Shown here: in pieces, positions 26,648 to 36,177 of the stretch | Numbering within the stretch: position 1 is the stretch's first letter | Layout: every line of letters starts with the position of its first letter | DNA from: Moanibacter sp965226025 | Lineage (GTDB): Bacteria > Verrucomicrobiota > Verrucomicrobiia > Opitutales > UBA2987 | Direction: 5' to 3' | DNA length: 64,000 nt | NCBI GenBank assembly: GCA_965226025.1 | Contig: CBDDCD010000002.1 | Location: forward strand, 1,612,001-1,676,000 | Translations under genes and position numbers: made by a program | The notes under the pieces: generated by a model | Seen by the model: the letters and a program-made list of their open reading frames with translations, nothing else | Database searches by the model: none | Told to the model about the DNA's origin: nothing

Positions 26648-27358
26648 GAAACCAGCCGAGAAGCTCATCCCCCACCAGAAATTGGATGTCCTTCCGCCGC
26701 TCAGGTCACCGTCGATTCCGGAGATGCGAACTCCAATACCAAAAGAGGCGATATCGTTGAAGGCGTAGTTCAGGTCTACTGTGCCTCCGTAGTAAAAGCC
26801 GTCGGCCGCCCCCTTAGGGCTGACATAGCCCAGGTAGGCTGCCGGATCGAGCGATAACGGAACATCATCGCCACTCAATGGAATGCTGGTACCCTTGGAA
26901 AATTCCAAGGTTAAGGTATCGAGATCGAAATCGTAGTAAAAGGTGGCGTCGGGCGCCCACGGTATGCTGGTTGATACCCCGATGTAAATCTCTCGCGTCT
27001 GAGTGTCGGTTGCGGGTTCCTCTGGAAACCAGTAATAGGTCAGCCCGAAGTCGAGACTGAAGGTGTCGTTGAGGTCGAAGGCGATTCCACCATAAAAATC
27101 GACCTCGTTGAGAAACATCGCGTTGGGATCGACAATGGGCGCGTTTACCCAGGTGCCAAAGTAGAATTCTCCATAGGCGACGTCTACTCCCGGCTGAAAA
27201 GAGTGATCGGCAAACTGGACGCCCCGGAAGACATACTCGGACTCGTATGCGAACGCGGTGCTGACGGACCAGTCCTTCGCGGCGTTCGCACTTGAACCGA
27301 CGGCCGAAATAATGAGAAGAGGCAGTGCGATCGATGAAGTGTATCTGGTAATGTTCAT
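26645..27358 (-). CDS. TorF/Gcw_chp-family putative porin
   Basis: A 237-residue outer-membrane beta-barrel. The signal peptide (1-26, ending SSANA|AKDW) precedes WSVSTAFAYESEYVFRGVQFADHSFQPGVDVAYGEFYFGTWVN, the opening of the Gcw_chp family, and alternating beta-strands to a C-terminal aromatic residue (MSFSAGF). Members are often encoded beside nitrogen-assimilation genes, and this one lies between gltB and glnK, so a nitrogen-related uptake role is plausible but unproven. Confidence 0.85.
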   Translation of the reverse strand: MNITRYTSSIALPLLIISAVGSSANAAKDWSVSTAFAYESEYVFRGVQFADHSFQPGVDVAYGEFYFGTWVNAPIVDPNAMFLNEVDFYGGIAFDLNDTFSLDFGLTYYWFPEEPATDTQTREIYIGVSTSIPWAPDATFYYDFDLDTLTLEFSKGTSIPLSGDDVPLSLDPAAYLGYVSPKGAADGFYYGGTVDLNYAFNDIASFGIGVRISGIDGDLSGGRTSNFWWGMSFSAGF

Positions 27359-27767
27359 TGGTTTCCTTTTCCTTGTGGGTTATCTTGCAAGTCTCGGTTT
27401 AAACTCGTGGCCGTCGTTGATCGTAGGCCGTATACAGCGAGATTCGGGCCAACCTCCGCTGAGATCTTGAAAACGGGAAAATCTGGCAAAATTTCCACTG
27501 CCGTCGGGGAGAGGGAAAGGTCAATGGGGTGCCTGATTCTGTACACTTTTGGTCATTTAGTCAGGGCCTCTGGGAAGAAAAGGGGCGCCTTAGCCCATTG
27601 CATGACCTGTGCTTTCTATATCAGTGACGCTACAGCTTCGATTCAAAAGACCAAGGCACTGTCCATTTCTCGAACGGGAAAGGGGGCTGCATTCGATGGT
27701 TTGATGGGAGCGCCTAAGGCTTGCTACCCTCTACCTGTTCCCTATGTTGATTGAGTCCTGATGAATA
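27359..27767. other. divergent regulatory region between porin and glnK
   Basis: About 400 bases without a supported gene. It must hold the promoters of the porin (minus) and glnK (plus). I searched for TGGCAC-N5-TTGC and found no convincing sigma54 site; the best GG-N10-GC near 27697 lacks both consensus boxes. Confidence 0.4.
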
Positions 27768-28106
27768 ATGAAGCTAGTAAAAGCCATAATTAAGCCCTTC
27801 AAGCTGGAGGAAGTGAAATCAGCTCTTTCGGAAATTGGAGTCGAAGGGATGACAATAACTGAAGTTAAAGGGTTTGGCCGACAGAAAGGGCACACGGAGA
27901 TTTATCGCGGTAGCGAATACAGCGTCGATTTCTTGCCCAAAGTGTTGATTGATGTCGTGGCCTCCGACGAAAGCGTCTCGAAGATAATTGATACCATAAA
28001 AGGAGCGGCGAGGACCGGTAAAATCGGGGACGGCAAGATTTTCGTGCTCCCCCTTGAAGAGGCGCTTCGGATACGCACGGACGAGACTGGCGAAGACGCA
28101 ATCTGA
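27768..28106 (+). CDS. glnK: nitrogen regulatory protein P-II
   Basis: A 112-residue P-II signalling protein that senses 2-oxoglutarate and ATP/ADP and is uridylylated when nitrogen is scarce. The T-loop RGSEYSVDFLPK carries Tyr51, the modification site, and the B-loop TGKIGDGKIFV binds nucleotide. The gene precedes an NtrC-like activator and is near glnA and gltB. No amtB neighbour is present, so glnB would fit equally well as a name. Confidence 0.93.
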   Translation: MKLVKAIIKPFKLEEVKSALSEIGVEGMTITEVKGFGRQKGHTEIYRGSEYSVDFLPKVLIDVVASDESVSKIIDTIKGAARTGKIGDGKIFVLPLEEALRIRTDETGEDAI

Positions 28107-28257
28107 GGGGTTCGATGCGGTGCACGATGGGGTGAGATCCCCTGTTCTTTTCCCCTCAGAGGCCTTTTCTGTCCCGATCAGCCATTATCATTTGATATTT
28201 CGGTGCGATCGAGCTTCCTCCTGGAATTTCAGGTATAGAGACTTAAGAGAGGGACGG

Positions 28258-29847
28258 GTGAACGGGAAGAAGAGAGAGGCTCAGGTACTCATCATCGACG
28301 ACGATGCCGAGATTCGATACTCGATCCACCGTGTTCTGTCAAAAGGCGGGTATGAAGTTTCGCTGGCGGGTAGTGGAGAGGAGGGTCTGGAGAAGGCCGA
28401 GATTGAGAATCCTGACGTCATCCTTCTCGATAACCGGATGGAGGGAATGTCGGGTATCGAGTCCCTTCGGCGCCTTCTCGATCTGAATCCCAATTTCGTG
28501 ATTCTAATTATGACCGCTTACGGCACTACTCAGACCGCCATCGAGGCGAGTAAGTTCGGAGCCTATGGCTATCTCCTCAAACCGTTTGATTCGGAGAAGA
28601 TACTGGGTCTTACGGCGGCGGCATACCGGGCTCGCTGTAATCTCGACCAGACCTCCGGCGAAAAATATACGCTGGTTGATTATGAGGACTATAAAGACAG
28701 CATCGTGGGAAACTCGGATGCCATGCAGTCGGTCTACAAGACGATCGGACAGGTTGCGGCGAGCGATGTCACGGTCCTGATTTCGGGAGAGAGTGGAACG
28801 GGAAAAGAACTGGTAGCGAAGTGCATCTACAATCACAGCCGACGCGGGGATAAGGCATATGTCGCAGTCAATTGTGCAGCGTTGCCCGACAATCTCATAG
28901 AGAGTGAGTTGTTCGGACACGAAAGAGGCTCCTTCACTGGTGCCACAGCGCTAAAGATCGGGAGGTTCGAACTCTGTGACGGTGGAACGATTTTCCTCGA
29001 TGAAGTAGGTGATATGTCGCCTCTAACGCAGACGAAACTCCTGCGCGTGCTCCAGGAAGGCGAGATTCAAAGAGTCGGAGGCAATGATACGATTAAGGTC
29101 GACGTGCGATTGATCGCTGCCAGCAACCGGGATCTGGAAGAGATGGTCGATAAGAATGCCTTTCGGGAGGACCTTTACTATCGACTGAATGTCGTTCGTA
29201 TCCGATTGCCGGCCTTGAGGACGAGAACGGAGGATGTTCCGGATCTCATCGAGTTTATCCTGCGCAGGGTTTCTGAGAAGGGGCAGACTCGGGTTAGAGC
29301 ATTTTCAGAAGAGGCGCTCTGCCTGATGATGAATTACGAGTGGCCGGGAAACGTACGCGAACTTGAAAATGTCGTCCAGCATTGCAGCGTGATTGCGCAA
29401 GGGGAAATCATCTTGCCGGATGACCTCCCGGATCAAATACTCCCCGATGGGGCGAGAGGCAACTCGGCGTTCGATGCCCACGTTCCTGCAACCGGGAGGC
29501 CTCAGGGACGGAGCCGGACCGGAATCTTGGCTGGATCCTCAGAATCGTCTCAGCCGGGCTCCTCGCCTTCGAATATGGAGGAGGCAGAAGAGGACCTCTC
29601 TCCTCCTTTGGATGCGGGTGAAAGCAAGGGTATCCCTCCTGCCCCGGGACCGGATGCTGCTTTTGATCTGGTTTTCGACGAGCTTCGGCGCCAATCAGAC
29701 CGCTCGATCCTACGCATCCTGGAAATTGAGATGATTCGTCGCGCCCTTGGAGAAACCGGAGGCAATCAGGTTAAAGCGTCAGCTCTCCTTGGCATTACCC
29801 GCGCCACTTTGAGAAAACGTATCGACCAGTATTCCATCCGCTATTAG
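28258..29847 (+). CDS. NtrC-family sigma54-dependent response regulator
   Basis: A 529-residue activator starting at GTG 28258, which has a good ribosome site (GAGAGGGA); an upstream start would add an unrelated leader. The receiver domain (1-125) has phosphoacceptor D58 (DVILLDNRMEGMSG). The AAA+ domain has Walker A GESGTGKE (177-184), the sigma54-contact loop GSFTGA (near 224, a variant of GAFTGA) and DGGTIFLDEVGDMS. A Ser/Pro-rich linker and a C-terminal Fis-type HTH (GNQVKASALLGITRATLRKRI) follow. With glnK upstream, a sensor kinase 3 kb away and a sigma54 promoter at glnA, it is probably the NtrC of this organism. The stop TAG is the first triplet of a family B repeat. Confidence 0.9.
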   Translation: MNGKKREAQVLIIDDDAEIRYSIHRVLSKGGYEVSLAGSGEEGLEKAEIENPDVILLDNRMEGMSGIESLRRLLDLNPNFVILIMTAYGTTQTAIEASKFGAYGYLLKPFDSEKILGLTAAAYRARCNLDQTSGEKYTLVDYEDYKDSIVGNSDAMQSVYKTIGQVAASDVTVLISGESGTGKELVAKCIYNHSRRGDKAYVAVNCAALPDNLIESELFGHERGSFTGATALKIGRFELCDGGTIFLDEVGDMSPLTQTKLLRVLQEGEIQRVGGNDTIKVDVRLIAASNRDLEEMVDKNAFREDLYYRLNVVRIRLPALRTRTEDVPDLIEFILRRVSEKGQTRVRAFSEEALCLMMNYEWPGNVRELENVVQHCSVIAQGEIILPDDLPDQILPDGARGNSAFDAHVPATGRPQGRSRTGILAGSSESSQPGSSPSNMEEAEEDLSPPLDAGESKGIPPAPGPDAAFDLVFDELRRQSDRSILRILEIEMIRRALGETGGNQVKASALLGITRATLRKRIDQYSIRY

Positions 29848-29937
29848 CCCGCCCTTTGTGGCCCGCATGCGGCAACACGATTGAAGTAACATTCTGCCGC
29901 AACCCGTTGCTCGAAGATTTGTCAGAATAGCGGGCTA
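29845..29937. repeat. family B element bounded by two convergent stop codons
   Basis: A 93-base imperfect palindrome running from TAGCCCGCCC to GCGGGCTA. The left TAG is the stop of the NtrC-like gene and the right CTA is the stop of serC on the other strand, so both coding regions end exactly at the element boundaries. It aligns over its length with 16480-16572. Confidence 0.8.
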
Positions 29938-31026
29938 TCCGTATCGCCGCTCGAAATCCCCCAGAAATGCGACGAGCGCCTCAACCCCTTCCAACGGCAT
30001 GGCGTTGTAAAGGGAAGCCCTCAGGCCACCGATCGCCCGATGTCCTTTCAAAGCGTAAAGTCCTTCCCGGGCGGTTTCTTGGAGAAGACGTTCCAGGAGA
30101 TCCTGTTGCGAAAGGTTGAAGGTGACATTCATGATAGATCGGTGCGCCGGAAGTGCGAAGGTCTCGAAAAATTCTGTTCCGTCGAGATATTGATAGAGGA
30201 GAGCTGCTTTCCTTTTGTTGATCTCCTCCATGGCGGCAACTCCTCCTTGCTTCTTCAACCACTTGAGGACCCGATTCGCCAAGAAAACGGCGAAGGTATT
30301 GATCGTGTTGATGAGGGAGTCTCTCTCCTCAGTCAGAGCGTAATTGAGCAGTGGCGGAGTCGACCTTGAGGCAAAGCCGAGCAGATCTTCCCGAATGACG
30401 ACAATCGACAATCCGGAGGGTCCGAGATTCTTCTGAAAACCTGCGTAAACCATACCAAATTTTGAAAAATTGACCACGCGGGAGAGAATCTCAGAAGTGG
30501 CATCCACGATCAGGGGAAGGGAGCCCATTTCGGGAAATCGCTGCCATCGAGTTCCGTAAATTGTATTGTTGCTTGTTATGTGGAGGTAGGAGGCATCGGA
30601 ATTCGCCAGGCCGGTTGGAAGATCGGGGATTCGATCAAAGTCTGAACCTACGCTGCTGGCAACCGTTTCGACGGTTCCGTAGATTCCGGCATCTTCGGCC
30701 GCGATCTGGGACCAGTATCCGGAAACTACATAAAGTGCTTTACGTGAAGGTAGTCGATCGATGAGATTCAACGGTAGGGCGGAAAACTGCATGCGAGCGC
30801 CACCATGCATGTAGAGAATTCGATGTGAATCGGGAAGGTCCGTGAGTTCCTGAAAGAGTTGGGAGGTCTCGTCCAAAAGCTGGCGGAACTCCTTTGAGCG
30901 ATGGCTGATCTCAATAATGGAAGCACCTATTCCCTCGTAATCAGGTAATTCCTCCTGAACCTGCTCAATCACCGCGGTCGGAAGCATGGCGGGTCCGCCA
31001 CTGAAATTGTAGACCCGGGATGTCAT
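29935..31026 (-). CDS. serC: phosphoserine aminotransferase
   Basis: A 363-residue class V, PLP-dependent aminotransferase converting 3-phosphohydroxypyruvate to phosphoserine. YNFSGGPAMLP opens the protein, ISHRSKEFRQL follows, and the PLP lysine is K199 in YAGFQKNLGPSGLSIVVI. DATSEILSR supplies the ring-stacking Asp. It is divergent from serA with a 112-base shared promoter region, so the first two steps of serine synthesis are encoded together. Confidence 0.95.
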   Translation of the reverse strand: MTSRVYNFSGGPAMLPTAVIEQVQEELPDYEGIGASIIEISHRSKEFRQLLDETSQLFQELTDLPDSHRILYMHGGARMQFSALPLNLIDRLPSRKALYVVSGYWSQIAAEDAGIYGTVETVASSVGSDFDRIPDLPTGLANSDASYLHITSNNTIYGTRWQRFPEMGSLPLIVDATSEILSRVVNFSKFGMVYAGFQKNLGPSGLSIVVIREDLLGFASRSTPPLLNYALTEERDSLINTINTFAVFLANRVLKWLKKQGGVAAMEEINKRKAALLYQYLDGTEFFETFALPAHRSIMNVTFNLSQQDLLERLLQETAREGLYALKGHRAIGGLRASLYNAMPLEGVEALVAFLGDFERRYG

Positions 31027-31138
31027 GATAAAATTTGGTCCATAAATGCGGATTCGCTTCCAAATTTGCCAGGTATTGAGTTTTGGAAAGAACTACCGTT
31101 CCTTGGAGACTGAATTCGAACAAGGTTAAGAATAGACC

Positions 31139-32731
31139 ATGAAAGTGCTCGTTGCCGACCCGATTTCGGAAAGCGGAATGCAATACCTCGAAAACGAGCC
31201 GGAGATCGAAGTCGTGAGGGCGACCGGTTCCGAGAGGAGCGAACTTCTAAAATTGGCTTCGGATGTCGACGCCATAATTGTGCGCAGCGAGACCGAGGTA
31301 TCGGCCGACCTTATCAATGCGGCCTCCGAGTTGAAAGCGATCGGACGAGCCGGTGTGGGCTTAGACAATATCGATCTGGAAGAGGCGACCCAAAAAGGGA
31401 TCGTTGTCATGAACACTCCGGAAGGTAATACGGTGGCGACCGCGGAGTTGACCATGACTCATCTTCTCTGTTCGGCCAGGCCCATTACGCAAGCCTATAT
31501 GAGACTCAACGTCGGTGGGTGGGAGCGCAAGAGTTTCTCTGGAAGTGAACTATTCCGGAAAACCCTCGGCATAATCGGAATGGGACGGATCGGCGGGGAG
31601 GTAGCTCGTCGGGCGAGAGAATTCGGGATGCAGATAATCGGATACGATCCCTATGTAGCCGAGGATCGCGCCGATGCCCTCGAGGTGGAAAGAGTGGATT
31701 TGGAGGAACTTTTTCGACGGGCCGATTTCATTACCGTGCACATTCCACTCACCGATTCGACTCGTTACCTCATCGATTCCGAGGCCATTGCCCAGATGAA
31801 GGATGGGGTTCGGATCATCAATTGTGCCCGTGGAGGGATTGTCAAAGAGTCGGATCTGGTCGAGGCGCTCCACACCGGGAAGGTGGCAGCCGCCGGAATG
31901 GACGTATTTGAGGAGGAGCCGCTGCCGCGCGAAAGCGAACTTCGCGACTGTCCCAATCTTGTCATTTCGCCGCATTTGGGAGCCTCCACAGAGGAGGCCC
32001 AGGAGAGTGTGGGTCTGGAAATCACCAAGACGGTGACCGAGATGTTGAAAGGGGGTATGGTTCGGAATGCGGTTAACATGCCGGTTGTGGATGAACGTAC
32101 GTTCAAGCTCCTCAGGCCCTATCTGGATTTGGGAAAGAGGCTCGGGACCGTCTTGCAGCAGATTGTCCCCCATCGCATTGAGAGATTAGGGATTAACTAT
32201 TGGGGTAGACTTACCCAGGTGAATCTCGTCCCGCTGACCCGGAGCATTCAGTGCGGCTTTCTACGCAGAATAAGTGGAGAGAAGGTTAACGAGGTAAACG
32301 CGCCTGTCTACATGAAACGGTTAGGAATAACGGTCGACTTCGTTGTATCGAGCTCGGAAACTGACTACACCGAGCTTGTCAGGCTGGAAGCGGATGATGT
32401 GCATCAAAATCACTACTCGGTCGAGGGTACCCTATTGGGAATAAACCAGAACCCGCGCATTGTTCACGTCAACGGTCGTGCTATCGAGGTACCACTGGAG
32501 GGCAATCTCCTCTTCTTCGAGAACAACGATCGGCCGGGTATTATCGGCTACATTGGGACTCTCCTGGGAGAGAGCCGAATCAACATCGGCGACATGTCAT
32601 TGAGCCGTAATTCAATCGGTGGGCTCGCCCTCACTGCGCTCGTCCTCGACAGCGTTCCTCCCTCCGACGTTTTAGGCGTAATCGAGCGCCATGAGGCTAT
32701 TCGCAAACTGAACCTTGTCGAATTGGACTAG
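31139..32731 (+). CDS. serA: D-3-phosphoglycerate dehydrogenase
   Basis: A 530-residue long-form enzyme for the first step of serine synthesis. NAD binding is at GIIGMGRIGGEVA; catalytic residues appear in INCARGGIV (Arg), FEEEPL (Glu) and ISPHLGASTEEAQ (His). An intervening ASB-type domain (about 320-450) precedes the C-terminal ACT domain (LLFFENNDRPGIIGYIGTLL), where serine would inhibit. The last base pairs overlap the convergent kinase gene: both genes stop in the same CTAG. Confidence 0.96.
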   Translation: MKVLVADPISESGMQYLENEPEIEVVRATGSERSELLKLASDVDAIIVRSETEVSADLINAASELKAIGRAGVGLDNIDLEEATQKGIVVMNTPEGNTVATAELTMTHLLCSARPITQAYMRLNVGGWERKSFSGSELFRKTLGIIGMGRIGGEVARRAREFGMQIIGYDPYVAEDRADALEVERVDLEELFRRADFITVHIPLTDSTRYLIDSEAIAQMKDGVRIINCARGGIVKESDLVEALHTGKVAAAGMDVFEEEPLPRESELRDCPNLVISPHLGASTEEAQESVGLEITKTVTEMLKGGMVRNAVNMPVVDERTFKLLRPYLDLGKRLGTVLQQIVPHRIERLGINYWGRLTQVNLVPLTRSIQCGFLRRISGEKVNEVNAPVYMKRLGITVDFVVSSSETDYTELVRLEADDVHQNHYSVEGTLLGINQNPRIVHVNGRAIEVPLEGNLLFFENNDRPGIIGYIGTLLGESRINIGDMSLSRNSIGGLALTALVLDSVPPSDVLGVIERHEAIRKLNLVELD

Positions 32732-34473
32732 GGTTCTGCTGGCAGCCACCCCGTGAAGGTTGTTCCGGAACTTGAAGAGGAGGTAATTTCGATGTCTCCC
32801 TGATGGCCCGCCATGATCCGCTTGACTATGTTTAGTCCCAAACCTTTCCGCTCATTCTTTTCCAGGAGCGTGGATTCGAAGATTCTTTCCTGGTCCTTTT
32901 TTGGAATTCCGGGTCCCGTATCGGAAATCTCCGTGACCGCGATCGAGTTTCCTTCTCTGCGGTCCAGATAGGCGTGAATGTTAATCTCGCCACCCCGCGG
33001 CATCGCTTGCACTGCATTGAGTAGTAGGTTGAGGAAAACTTGCTCGAGCTGGCCTCGCTTCGCTCGGACGAAGATCGGCGGGTCTTCCCGCTGAAATGTG
33101 ACCCTAACTTTTGACTGCTCAAACTTGAGCCGCATCAATAGGAGCGACTCCTGAATGAGGTGGTGGAGTTCGAGCCGTATCCAGTTGCTCTCGTCGGACC
33201 GGCCGAAATCGAGAACGCGCGTGACGATCGATTCGAGATGATCGAGCTTGTCCTTGATGATATTGAAGTCGGTATGACGGGGATCGGTAGGCTCGAAGTT
33301 GAGGTCTAGAGATTCAAGTAAGAGTTTTAGAACCGTGAGGGGATTTCTGATCTCGTGGGCAATCTCGGCTGATAGGAAGCCGAGGGTGGTAAGCTTATCG
33401 CTGCGCCTCAGCTTCTCCTCACTCTCCAGCGTGCGAGTGTAGAGGCGCGCATTCTGTATGGCCGCCGCGCCCAGACTGGCGAGAGTGGCAAATGTGTTTC
33501 GGACTTCGTTGTCGAAACGATGGGGACGGTCGGTGTAGGCGTTGAGTACCCCGATCGGGCTGTCCTCATAGAGAATTGGAGTTGAGAGCATGGATACCAG
33601 GCCGTCCTCTTGAATCAGCTCGGTAAAGTGGTGCTCCTCTGTTTTTCGTAGGTCCAGGACTTCCACCTGCCTCTTGCGTAGAACTGCGGTACCGATCGCG
33701 GAATCCGAGAGCTTGAGAATCTCGCGGTGGTCGCGAATACCGGATTCATCGGCCAGGGCCTCCAATCGAAGGAGTTCCTCTTCACCCTCATAGAGGAAGA
33801 GGGCACAGAGACAGCAATCGGTGATTTTGAGGGCATTTCGGGTAAGGCGTTGGAGTAGCTCCCTGAGATCGATCTCGAGAACCAGGCTCTGGCCCATCCC
33901 GATCAGTGCCTCCATTTGCAACGCTCTCCTTCGAAGCTGTTCGATGAGCCAGAGTCTTCCTATCACCTTGGAGGCTTCATTGGAAAGCAGGGTCAATACC
34001 TTGAGGGCTCTCTCGTCGAAGGCATCGACGTCCTCACTTTCTACGTTGAGAACCCCGATTGTCGCTCCTCGCTCTTCCATCGGCACCGCAATCTCGGATC
34101 GGGTTCTTGGACTGAGCGAAAAGTAACGTGGATCTTTCCTGACGTCCGGTACCAAAAGAGGCTTCCCATGAAGGGCAACCCAGCCGGCAATGCCTTGCCC
34201 TATTTCGAGTTCTACTTCCCCTTCGAGCTTGGGGTTGCCCCATGAGACTTCTATTCTCAATTTTTCAGATTCCGGGATCCTGAGGGCAATGTTGGCTCGA
34301 TTTCCGTCTAAAACTTCAATGACCGTCGCGAGGATCAGTTCCAGCGCTTCGTCCGAGTCTACTGTTTTATTGACGAGGCTGCTGATCCGGTATAGCGCGT
34401 CGACAATCTCGGTTTCGTTCCCGGCTTTCACCATCTGAATAGCGTCGTGGCTTTCTTGAACGATCGAGTACAT
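32728..34473 (-). CDS. GAF-domain sensor histidine kinase, NtrB-like output
   Basis: A 581-residue soluble kinase without membrane segments. It has two GAF domains (about 25-180 and 200-345; the first with GQGIAGWVALHGKPLLVPDV), then HisKA with H-box FLSAEIAHEIRNPL, and HATPase with N-box NLLLNAVQAMPRGGEI, G1 SDTGPGIPKKD and G2 GLGLNIVKRI. The HisKA/HATPase part is of the NtrB/ZraS type that pairs with sigma54 activators. The NtrC-like regulator 3 kb away and glnA on the other side make a nitrogen-sensing role likely but not proven. Confidence 0.88.
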   Translation of the reverse strand: MYSIVQESHDAIQMVKAGNETEIVDALYRISSLVNKTVDSDEALELILATVIEVLDGNRANIALRIPESEKLRIEVSWGNPKLEGEVELEIGQGIAGWVALHGKPLLVPDVRKDPRYFSLSPRTRSEIAVPMEERGATIGVLNVESEDVDAFDERALKVLTLLSNEASKVIGRLWLIEQLRRRALQMEALIGMGQSLVLEIDLRELLQRLTRNALKITDCCLCALFLYEGEEELLRLEALADESGIRDHREILKLSDSAIGTAVLRKRQVEVLDLRKTEEHHFTELIQEDGLVSMLSTPILYEDSPIGVLNAYTDRPHRFDNEVRNTFATLASLGAAAIQNARLYTRTLESEEKLRRSDKLTTLGFLSAEIAHEIRNPLTVLKLLLESLDLNFEPTDPRHTDFNIIKDKLDHLESIVTRVLDFGRSDESNWIRLELHHLIQESLLLMRLKFEQSKVRVTFQREDPPIFVRAKRGQLEQVFLNLLLNAVQAMPRGGEINIHAYLDRREGNSIAVTEISDTGPGIPKKDQERIFESTLLEKNERKGLGLNIVKRIMAGHQGDIEITSSSSSGTTFTGWLPAEP

Positions 34474-34660
34474 TCAGCAAGCTCCAAACTTGGATCGAGG
34501 TCATCGTTGGGAGGCAGGAAGAGTGCCGAAACGCAGATTGAATCGGATCCCTCGGGAAATTGCCCAAATTCGATCAGGTGGCTTCCAATTGGCGAACAAA
34601 TGGGGTTGTAATTGATCAATATACTACCCACATTTTCGAAAAACGTGCTTGCTGTTCGGC

Positions 34661-34676
34661 TGGCACTTTTTTTGCT
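34661..34676 (+). promoter_or_regulatory. sigma54 (-24/-12) promoter of glnA
   Basis: TGGCACTTTTTTTGCT fits the consensus TGGCAC-N5-TTGCW exactly, with the required GG-N10-GC spacing (GG 34662-34663, GC 34674-34675). Transcription would start near 34687, about 65 bases before the glnA ATG. It fits control by the NtrC-like activator encoded at 28258-29847. Confidence 0.85.
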
Positions 34677-34751
34677 CAATCTCGAGTGGGCGGGAGTCCT
34701 GTCGACTAATCGGTATGCTAAATCGTTATCCTAAACCATATAGAATTAGAC

Positions 34752-36161
34752 ATGAATCCATCTGAAGTAATTACGTTTGCAAAAGAAAAAGACGTTAAGG
34801 TCGTCGATCTGAAGTTCTGCGACATTCATGCTACCTGGCAGCATTTTACCGTGCCTGTGAGCGAGTTGACCGAGGAGGCCTTTGGCGACGGTTTCGGATT
34901 CGACGGTTCGTCCATCCGCGGATGGCAGGGGATCGAGAACTCCGATATGCTGGTCATGCCCGATCCTGCTACGGCCATAATAGATCCTTTCGTTAAGGCG
35001 ACGACACTCAGCCTGATCTGCGACATCGAGGATCCCATCACGAGGGAACCCTATGGCCGGTCGCCGCGAGGTGTGGCCAGGAAAGCCGAGGAGTATCTAA
35101 AGTCGACCGGTCTCGGCGACACTGCTTACTTTGGTCCGGAAGCTGAGTTCTTTATATTTGATGATGTGCGTTTCGATTCATCTGCAAATGAGTCTTTTTA
35201 TGCGGTCGATTCTGTTGAAGGGGTTTGGAACTCCGGGAGGGACGAAATGCCGAACCTGGGGCACAAGATCCGTCACAAAGAAGGATACCTGCCGGTTGCT
35301 CCTAAGGATCAGCTTATGGATGTCCGCAATGATATGGTGCTCACTATGATCGATTTGGGGATCGAGGTGGAAGCCCAGCACCATGAAGTCTCCACTGCGG
35401 GACAGGCGGAAATTGACCTCCGCTTCGCCCCGCTCCTGACCATGGGAGACTCTATGTGTCTTTACAAACATGTCGTAAAGAACGTGGCTAGAAAGTACGA
35501 AAAAACTGCGACTTTCATGCCCAAACCGATCTTTGGTGATAACGGATCAGGAATGCACGTGCACTCTTCCATCTGGAAAGAGGGAGAGCCGACTTTCGCA
35601 GGAGACCTGTATGCCGGATTGAGCCAGGAAGCTCTTTACTACATCGGCGGTCTGCTCAAACATTCCTCCGCTTTGTGCGCCATCTGCACTCCGACCAACA
35701 ACAGCTATAAACGATTGGTACCGGGATTCGAGGCGCCCGTAAATCTGGCCTATTCGGCCCGGAATCGGTCTGCCATTTGCCGAATTCCCACCTACAGTCC
35801 CAGCCCCAAGGCGAAACGTGTGGAATTCCGCGTCCCCGATCCGTCCTGCAACCCCTATCTGGCCTTTTCAGCCATCCTAATGGCCGGCCTCGATGGTATT
35901 GAGAATCGCATCGATCCCGGCGAGGCGGTGGATAAGAATCTCTATGACCTTGCACCCGAGGAAGCCGCCCAGATTCAACAGGTCCCGGATTCACTCAAAG
36001 GCTCCCTCGACGCTTTGGCCGATGATCACGGATACCTTGTCAAAGGCGATGTCTTCACTACGGACTTTATCGAAAACTTTATCGAGTTGAAGACTGAGGA
36101 ATACGACGAAGTGCGGATTCATACCCACCCCCACGAGTACTTCCTCTACTATGATGTTTGA
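34752..36161 (+). CDS. glnA: glutamine synthetase, type I
   Basis: A 469-residue GSI-beta type enzyme that makes glutamine from glutamate and ammonia. Visible signatures are FGDGFGFDGSSIRGW, the ATP-binding region (KPIFGDNGSGMHVHSSIWK) and the glutamate-site NRSAICRIPTY. The adenylylation loop DKNLYDLAPEEAA places Tyr398 where the E. coli enzyme has Tyr397, so GlnE-type modification is likely. A sigma54 promoter precedes it. Its neighbour on the other side is a sensor kinase. Confidence 0.97.
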   Translation: MNPSEVITFAKEKDVKVVDLKFCDIHATWQHFTVPVSELTEEAFGDGFGFDGSSIRGWQGIENSDMLVMPDPATAIIDPFVKATTLSLICDIEDPITREPYGRSPRGVARKAEEYLKSTGLGDTAYFGPEAEFFIFDDVRFDSSANESFYAVDSVEGVWNSGRDEMPNLGHKIRHKEGYLPVAPKDQLMDVRNDMVLTMIDLGIEVEAQHHEVSTAGQAEIDLRFAPLLTMGDSMCLYKHVVKNVARKYEKTATFMPKPIFGDNGSGMHVHSSIWKEGEPTFAGDLYAGLSQEALYYIGGLLKHSSALCAICTPTNNSYKRLVPGFEAPVNLAYSARNRSAICRIPTYSPSPKAKRVEFRVPDPSCNPYLAFSAILMAGLDGIENRIDPGEAVDKNLYDLAPEEAAQIQQVPDSLKGSLDALADDHGYLVKGDVFTTDFIENFIELKTEEYDEVRIHTHPHEYFLYYDV

Positions 36162-36177
36162 CTCGGCAGGCGATCAA

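Noticed and set aside
27407..27754. 115-codon frame before glnK
   Set aside because: No ribosome site, no family resemblance, and it fills the expected divergent promoter region.
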